Part shown: positions 34,308 to 42,000 of the stretch, piece by piece
Layout of the letters: every line of letters starts with the position of its first letter
Position numbering within the stretch: the first letter of the stretch is position 1
NCBI GenBank assembly: GCA_009767595.1
Contig: VSDK01026441.1
Span: forward strand, 1-64,000
DNA from: Symbiodinium kawagutii
Lineage: Eukaryota > Sar > Dinophyceae > Suessiales > Symbiodiniaceae
Direction of reading: 5' to 3'
DNA length: 64,000 nt
Translations under genes and position numbers: made by a program
Notes under the pieces: generated by a model
Seen by the model: only the letters and a program-made list of their open reading frames with translations
Told to the model about the DNA's origin: nothing
Database searches by the model: none

Positions 34308-34622
34308 GTGTACCACAGATTGCTTATGGCAGCCGCAAAGCACCCTTCATACCCTTCACCTTCAGTGCGGGCGGATTGGGGAGGGTTGGTTGATTGGCTA
34401 CTGTCATATTTTTTGGAGGTGTTGAAACAACCAGAATCTCATGACGACCAATTTCGCAGCGGGATGACAAAGCCACTGTTGTGTCGATTTCAGCAGTATG
34501 GACGTCCAGAAATGGTGGTACCCAAAAAAACCTTCCGTGAGCAGTTTGAGTGGAGGAAAATCCACCATTTGGGTTGCCAGGACTTTTGGGTGGATTGTTT
34601 TTCAACATTGATACCTAATTAA
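34308..34622 (+). CDS. Unrecognised ~100-codon ORF, strand ambiguous
   Basis: The plus frame (LVDWLLSYFLEVLKQPESHD ... RPEMVVPKKTFREQFEWRKI) and the minus frame at 34324-34608 (FFWVPPFLDVHTAEIDTTVA ... RHEILVVSTPPKNMTVANQP) are both open and protein-like. It lies directly right of the TIR element's target duplication. No known family. Confidence 0.28.
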   Translation: MYHRLLMAAAKHPSYPSPSVRADWGGLVDWLLSYFLEVLKQPESHDDQFRSGMTKPLLCRFQQYGRPEMVVPKKTFREQFEWRKIHHLGCQDFWVDCFSTLIPN

Positions 34623-34903
34623 TGATTATGTAGCTAATATGGCGGGCAGAGACAGCTTAACTGCCATAAATCTAGAAACCCTCGCCTGGCAGGTGGGGAA
34701 AAAGTGCCTACAGTTTCGGAATGTTTCATCCCAAGAAGCAGGGAAGGATGGCGTGTCCCCCAAGATTTGCATCTCCATGTTTGCTTATCGTCAGTGAGAA
34801 AAGGAGCACTAAGAATCACCTGAGCCGAGCCAGTGTACAGAAGGTGCGTAGAAGTTAGTTCCAGGGGAGGGAGAGCAGCTTTGCTCCCGCAATCACCGAA
34901 GAT

Positions 34904-35251
34904 TTGATTGTGTTCTTTGCATTTCCCGGTGGCAAACTGTTTTTCACAAAACAACTAAACGCTTACCAACCGATGACACATATCATGAGGATTGCCTCGT
35001 CGGAAAGAGATCCAATTTCCCTTTTGCACATCAGAAATGACGAACTGTGGAGGATTTCGAGGTGTCTCAGTCTGAGGTCTTTTGGTACCGAGAGACCTAT
35101 TGACATCAGATGTGCGGGTCTTCATGAAGTTCAACTTCTTGATCCTCTGTCTGTATTGGGTTTCAAAAATGCGCACCATATTGCATGTTGCATAGTATAC
35201 ATGTACGTACATGTACGTATACATGTGTGTGTGTTGTGTATTTTGTTATGA
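34904..35251 (+). CDS. Unrecognised 115-codon ORF
   Basis: The core reads IASSERDPISLLHIRNDELW, then RSFGTERPIDIRCAGLHEVQ, LLDPLSVLGFKN. The last 25 codons run into a GTATACATG-type repeat and are probably not coding. An antisense ORF (34955-35224) competes. Confidence 0.28.
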   Translation: MIVFFAFPGGKLFFTKQLNAYQPMTHIMRIASSERDPISLLHIRNDELWRISRCLSLRSFGTERPIDIRCAGLHEVQLLDPLSVLGFKNAHHIACCIVYMYVHVRIHVCVLCILL

Positions 35252-35572
35252 TTCATCATATCTACTTGAAGATACCCTTGTTTTTGAACGTTTTTTGCTT
35301 ATCGACAATTATTTGTTGAAAACTGTTCGTTTAAAATGCAACTGTTCCGCTTCTGTTTTTCTCTCGGAACTAAGGAATTGGATTGTCTGGGCCGGACAAT
35401 TCGTGCCTTGGCGCTCCAGACTGGGCCACCTTTTTGGGCCTGTTTCAGGGTGCTGCGGTCGGTAGGAATTCCCTTGACACTTTTGCCGAAGTTGGGCTCA
35501 TTCGAAGTGTTTCATTTCCATTGAAACCTACTGTAACAGTCAGATTCGTGAGATTTACAGTAGATTCTTCCA

Positions 35573-35827
35573 GTGTCAGTGTTTCAGATGAGCATTGATG
35601 CTACGATGGATGCTGGTAAGCCTTGCCCTGATTGCGCAACTGAACAGTGCGATAGAAAGGGGAACTCCCTTCGTCTTCGTTTCAAACCTTGCCCCATGGT
35701 TAGTTGCGAACCCGATAGCTGTCTCCCAAAAAGTGGTTTTGCGTTCTATTCTTCGATTAATATGCGTTTTCTTCCCAGGGTTTTTGTACAATCGATGCTT
35801 CCAAGATTTGTCGATTCATCTCGTTAA
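35573..35827 (+). CDS. Unrecognised ORF beside the copia insertion
   Basis: From the ATG at 35588 it reads SIDATMDAGKPCPDCATEQC, then a Cys-containing middle, to TAA just before the retrotransposon's target site. It competes with another plus frame and a minus frame. No domain assigned. Confidence 0.25.
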   Translation: MSVFQMSIDATMDAGKPCPDCATEQCDRKGNSLRLRFKPCPMVSCEPDSCLPKSGFAFYSSINMRFLPRVFVQSMLPRFVDSSR

Positions 35828-35864
35828 ATGAGGAAAGGGCATTTCCTTGTCAGAGGCCGATATT

Positions 35865-35869
35865 GAAGG
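35865..35869. repeat. Target site duplication GAAGG (3' side of copia element)
   Basis: GAAGG abuts the outer edge of the 3' LTR, and the same 5 bp (44910-44914) abut the outer edge of the 5' LTR. Five base pairs is the usual duplication size for Ty1/copia integrases. The next bases outward differ on the two sides. Confidence 0.88.
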
Positions 35870-35947
35870 CTTGTCGGGCAACCCTGCTGTTTTCCTTTGG
35901 ACACAAAAGCCTGTGGATATGTATGATTCGTCGAGTCACCTTACGGA
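35870..35947 (-). repeat. 3' LTR (78 bp)
   Basis: Identical over all 78 positions to the 5' LTR. It starts (element sense) right after the purine tract at 35948-35958 and ends next to GAAGG at 35865-35869. It lies about 64 bp downstream of the polyprotein stop codon, so the 3' untranslated segment is very short. Confidence 0.93.
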
Positions 35948-35958
35948 CTCCCCCTCGC
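35948..35958 (-). promoter_or_regulatory. Polypurine tract before 3' LTR
   Basis: In element sense the 11 bases GCGAGGGGGAG end exactly at the first base of the 3' LTR. All are purines except one C. A purine run in this position serves as the RNase H-resistant primer for plus-strand DNA synthesis. Confidence 0.8.
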
Positions 35959-36011
35959 TCATTCGAGCGACTCAAAAGTCCCCTGCCATTTTAGCAAGGA
36001 TCATAGTTGAC

Positions 36012-39000
36012 TCAAGGCTTGAAAATTTCACGGTACATCTTCGACAAAGCCGTGGAGTCTAAGCCAAGCCCTTTGTGGGCCTGCTGAAATTGATTCCACC
36101 TGTTGAACGAACGTCTTCGGACAGCAGAATTGGACTGTGGTTCTTCGGTTGAACCTAAAGCACCACTGTTCACAGCAGAATCGGAGCCCGAGTGCGATGT
36201 CATTCCTTGCCTCGCATCGGTCTTGGTCGCGGAGCCCGACTGTGAAGACATTCTTTGTCTCGCATCGGACGGGGTTGCGGAGCCCGACTGTGAAGACATA
36301 CTTTGTCTCGCATCGGACGTGGTTGCGGAGCCCGACTGTGAAGACATACTTTGTCTCGCATCGGACATGGTTGCGGAGCCCGACTGTGATGGCATACTTT
36401 GTCTCACATCGGACATGGTTGCGGAGCCAGATTCTTCCTCCGAATCACTCACAACAATCACCTCCTGATCTTCATCCGATGAGGATGACAGCCACTTCAA
36501 ACCGGTCCGCATCAGACTTCCAACATAGATCATGCCAGCAACTGCCAGGATCCACCATAGCCCATTCCACAGAGGTGATTCTCCATGAGTCACTTCTTCA
36601 CCGTGAGCTTCACCTGTTTCCAAGACTGAACATCCCACAATCACCGCCAACAAGCTTTTCAGCTGGTTTGATGTCAGTCGTGCGACTCCAGCTTCACCAG
36701 GTTGCCTTTCCTCTCGGTCGGCAAGACCAAGATCTTCTCGAAAGCGAGCGAAAGCTTGTCCTTGAAGAGGTTTGGTCAATCCATCTGACACCAATTCAGT
36801 TCCCTTCATATGTGCCAAGTACCATCGCTCCATCTCAGGCAAATCCTCATCGGTAGCTTCCTTCAGCACAGAGCTTCGGATGCGAAGGTGTCTCGTACGC
36901 CACGAGGTTGAAGTGCCGTTCCCAATGGAGATCGAAGCTTGGTTGTCACCATACAACCTCTTCTTGAGGCAGTACTCTTCCATCCAACCCATGGCACACG
37001 ACACAAGAGCAGCAGTAGCCTTTCCAACAAGCAAGGCCTCACACAACGACACCAACTCAGCCTCTGCCGTTGAGTGACAGCAAAATGGTTGCTGCGACGA
37101 TTGCCATGCAACTGGTGCCCCTCCAAGGAAAATCACAATTCCCTGCACCGACTTGTGATTCGAGCCCGTGGCATAGGAGATGTCGGAAAAGACTTCCAAG
37201 GTCTGCTCATCCCTGGCCATCTTCAACTGATTTCTCGCTCCCCATATTCCACCCAGAACTTCCTTGGGATATCGGAGTCCTCCGGGGTTTCCTTTGATGT
37301 ATCTGAGCAATGCTTCTCCTACTTCGATGGATTTGACCGGGTTCTTCGTGCTGAGCTTGCACATAGTTGTGACACCATACGCCAGATCAGGACGAGTGCG
37401 AGTAGCAAGCCAGAGAAGAGAGCCCGCCATCATCTGAGCTTGCCTCACTTGATCCGGTGTGATGTTCTCTGCCGTCGCAAAGTCTTCCTCCGCAATGCGA
37501 AAGCTAGGGAACGCACATGACTGCTCTACTTCCCAACGATTGAGCAACTCCATTTCATACTTCCGCTGGGTGACATAGTAGCCGTTTCCATCTTGGGCAG
37601 CAAAAACCTCAAATCCACAGTAACGAGCTGGATCATCCGGTTGAGCCCAGTCCAGTGGAGACAATGACCACTTTCGGCCCAACTCTTCCGCAGCTGCCAA
37701 GACCGTTGCTTCCTCTCCCATCAGCATCAAGTCATCGACATATACCGATAAGAGCCCACGTTGAAACTGCTCTCCTGTGTTCTCATCCGTCTCAACCAAA
37801 TGCCACAAGTTCTCATCGCCGGTCTTGATGAAGGTGCCCTTCAATGTTCTGTCCGAGGTTTCACACCATCGATTCCAAACAATTCGAGGCAGTTCCCCAT
37901 CGCGGTACACACTCCAATCTTTGGGGCTCGAATTGAGCCCGTAAAGGGCTTTCTCGATGATCCAGATGTCCTCTGGTCCAGCAAGTCCGACGTGCTTCAT
38001 CACACTTGGGATTTCCATCGCAGTGATGCGAGTTCCATCCCGCTTGGGTGCGTTCAAGAACGCTGTGCGCACATCAGTGACGCAAAGGCTCCATCCACGA
38101 TAGGCCGCTAATCTGATCGCAGTTCGGATGGCTACTCCGTCACAGCCTCCTGCGTAGGTGTTTCCAGCCTCAGCCTCAGTTGTGGTCGAGAAATTTCCAC
38201 AGACCACTGCCCGGGTCTTGTACACACCGGAGCCTGCTTTTCGGGTGTGCACAGTTTTGCTGGGCAACAGCTCTATTGGAAGTCCTTGTTCCTGGGCCAA
38301 CCGATGAAGTTCACTTCGTGGAACTTGACGCACAGCTTGTTTGTTCTTGGTGAGCTGTTCGTACTCCTTGACGATGGACTCCTTCCAATCATTCACATTT
38401 GCCCACACTTCTCGATTGGACACAGTCTTGGTGACCAGGAACTCATTCTCCACTGCTTGTTCTTGAGCTTGATTCTCTGCTCTCATCTGGTTGAGGAGAA
38501 CCTCTTCAATTCTGGTCTTTGAATCCACCTGGTCCTTTACCACCTGAAGACACCATCCTTGTTCCTCGGTTGTCGCATCAAGCAATTCCAGCTCATCCTG
38601 GATGAAGTGGTACAGGCGTGCTTGAACATCAGCCAAGCTATGTGAGGCCGCAGAGTATGAGCCACCAGCTCTGCTGTTTGGCGCCCCCTCCTTATCCCCT
38701 CCGCTTACATCCTCCTCCAATCCGAGTCCGAGAGTCATGGAACCCGCCTGACCATCATCCAATGAGCACACCTGCTTGACGTCACCCAAATGACCATCAT
38801 CCAGGCTACCAGGTGAAAGCTTCTCCGGAGATTGCGACTTCTTCGAACTTGGAGTTGCCATCGTCCAAGAACCGGCTTCTGACACTGGCCCCCAACCAGG
38901 ACCTGATTCGAGGACATGCGGACAAAACTGAACCAAGGCCATCTCCCCCTCGATGTAGTCCACCGACATCATCGACACTGCAGTTTTGCCTCGCAACCGT

Positions 39001-42000
39001 CTAGGTGGGACGGTTCCCAAGGGCAGCGGCAAAGGTTGAGCTCCACGCTCCTGAACACAAACTTGGTGGGCAGGTTCAACTGGATCCACGTCGGATGAAC
39101 TGGAAGCCACCACCACATCTGCTGTGAAGAACCGTCTTCCCGTAGTGACCGACTGAGCAAAGTAGCACGTGTTGGTAAGGGAGGATCCCATGTCGGGGCC
39201 CAACAGGATGACTTCTTCCCGTGCTTGCCTCCAGTCCTCATAGCGGTTTTGCCATGACTTGGACAAAGCCCATACCTTGGTGCCAAATCTCAGCAATGGC
39301 TTGGCAGGCCACCCAAGCGACAGGAGTTCTCGCCTCAAACGGCGTTCGCCAAGATGTCTGGCCAAAAGCGGCCACCACTCCAATTGGCAATCCCCAGCTG
39401 CAATGACCACACGCATAGCCCTCTTGAGCTCACCCACGGAATGCTCAGCACGACCGTTTTCCTTGTAGGTGCTTCCACTGGTTAGTGTTTGAACAACACC
39501 TCTGTCCAGTAACCAGCGCTTCACCGGGTCCGCAATCAGCTCACGGGCTCTGTCACAGTGCACGCGGTACAGCGGGAGCCCCAGCATTCTAAGGCGTGCA
39601 TAAATGCGAGCCAGACTTGGCAAGATGTGATGGACCTTCCTGCTCTCCACCGGCTCCACAAAGGTCACATTGCGGACGGAGACGTTGGAAGCATCCGTCA
39701 CCATAGCCTGCCACGTGTCCCACATAGACTTAGCTGCTCTCACTGCAGGGTCATCCATCGACACATCAGTGGCATCATCTTCTTCCGCCAAGGGATCAGG
39801 ACCTTCACCAACTTCAGAATTGGTCTCCCCCGGGATGACATCTGGCTCCACCGCCTCCCCCGTAGTAGCATCCCATAGAACATCAATGCCTGGAAGAGGG
39901 TGATCAACCACGCCTTCATCTTGTTGCTCTTCAAAACCGGGTGGTGTGACCAAGGGGCGGCCAGCAGCATCCACAGGCAGGGTGTAGGTGGCAACCAAGA
40001 TGTATCGACGTACCTTGGTGCCGTGGCCTCCAGCAGTTTGATCTTCTCCTGGTGTGAGTTTTCCGGAGAGATCCAAGGAGAGAGTAAAGGCATCAGGATG
40101 TCGCACCCGACGATGCTGCTTGCTTCGTCCTTGACCCTGCAAACAGAAACGGCAATCACGGCGAGCAGGTAGGTGATCATTTTCAAAATGTCTTTTCCAC
40201 TGAGCTAAAGCTTCAGCAGACAGACGTCTCAGCTTTTGCGTGGCTCTTCGAGGAGTACCATCCTCCACATCTTGATTGATCCACTGCAGAAACCCAGCAA
40301 CCACTGCTGCCTTAAAGCCATCCGCCCATGCAGCCCAGCCCTTGGAATCCATGCATCGCTGCTTCATAGACATCTTGGAGCGGTCCATGGCAGTGGGATC
40401 ATCAGCTTTGGGAGGTCCACGGATGTCAGCCAACTGACCAAAGATCACTAAGTTGCTGGCAATCGTGGTGGGTTTCCGTCTGCAGTGCCCTAACGGACCC
40501 TGGTCAAAACTGGTCAACCTCATGTTGTACCGAGTGGCAAATGACTTCCACTCTTCGGTACGCCAGACGGACATGTAGCCCTTGTCCTCAACATCATCAG
40601 CATCCCGGTACTCAGCCGGGTCTTGAGGCTGCTCAGCCAGGAAACCAGTTGGTTTACCTTGTGGGTCCCGCACAATCTCAGCCAGAACAAAGAGAGCCAG
40701 AAATCTAAACCACAACTTCACATCATGGTCGACCAGCTCGCGGTTGAACGGTGAAAGATCTGGCAACCCATAAGGGTGTTGTTCATCCCTCACCACTGGC
40801 GGACCTTCGTCCCGTTGAAATCGAAGTGCCGAGATGGTGCGGCAGGGCGGTCCTCCCAAAACAGCTCGAATTCTGCCGGTAGCAGCAATGCTCAGCAAGT
40901 AGCCATACACATGACTATTCATCAGATCCGCACTTACGGGTCCCTCAAGATCAACACAGAGCACTTCCGTGTCATTCGAGGAGAGGTGTCGCTCCCAGTA
41001 GCGATGATCTGAACCTGCAAACAAATGCACCACTACATTGCGAGCCCTTCGAACTCTCCGTCTCTTATGTCGATTCCATGGCAAGCACTGGCCTGGTACT
41101 TCTTCTGCCCAGCTAACCTTTCCGGGGATCAAGTCCATCAGGATGTGTTCAGGTAACTGAGGAAAGAGGTGTCGCAGCTGCAAGGTGAGTGCCACCTCAG
41201 CATCCCATTGGTCTACACTTACCGAAGGGTCTTCCATCAGCTTTTTCACCACAAGCATCTTCTGGTGTCGTCGGTGGTGCAAAGCCTCCAAGTCTGCAAG
41301 AACTTGACGACCATCTTCCTTCGTGATCATAGGACATCCGTTCACCACTTGAACCTCCATCTTGGATCCATCATCCCTGAACACACAACACTGACTGCCT
41401 TTCCACTCAATCCTGAATCCCAGCTCGGCCAACAAACCCATAGGAACAATCCACGATCCTTGATCATCTTGATTGATTGGTTCCATCAACAGCACCTTTG
41501 TCCCATGCTTGATGCGGAAACGATCCGTGGTTCCGTCGGCCAACGTCACCAGAGTGGGCTGTGCAGTCTTCCATTCTTCTTCATCCACAGCATGCCTCAA
41601 AGCATGTGTTGCTCCGGAATCCAAAAGCACCAAATTCTCCTCACTAGGTGCCATCTTCGTCAACCGGATCACCTTGAGCTGTGGTCCTCGCAGAGATTTG
41701 AGCAACTGAGTAGCCTCTTGAAGCAATGCAGCTGAAGTCGACTGCGATGCACCTCCGGCATTGTCTCCACCACTAGCACCAGCACCACTGGTCCCTTCAC
41801 CACAACCCGTGCCCGGTTCCGACATAGGTTCCGTGGGTTGTCCATTGCCACCTCCTTCTTTGTCACCACTACCCGGTGTCACGTTCATCTCCTTCACTTT
41901 CGGTTTGGATGGAGTTGACTTGGCCGCATTCAAAGCAGCAGAAGAGCCACCACCACCTCCCCCCGAAGCCGTGGCTTCGCTTGGTTTAGGCTTGGGACCA

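Noticed and set aside
36137..36856. 239-codon plus-strand ORF inside the retrotransposon
   Set aside because: It lies antisense to the well-supported polyprotein and follows its 48-bp repeat; composition is S/H/R-rich as expected of a shadow frame.
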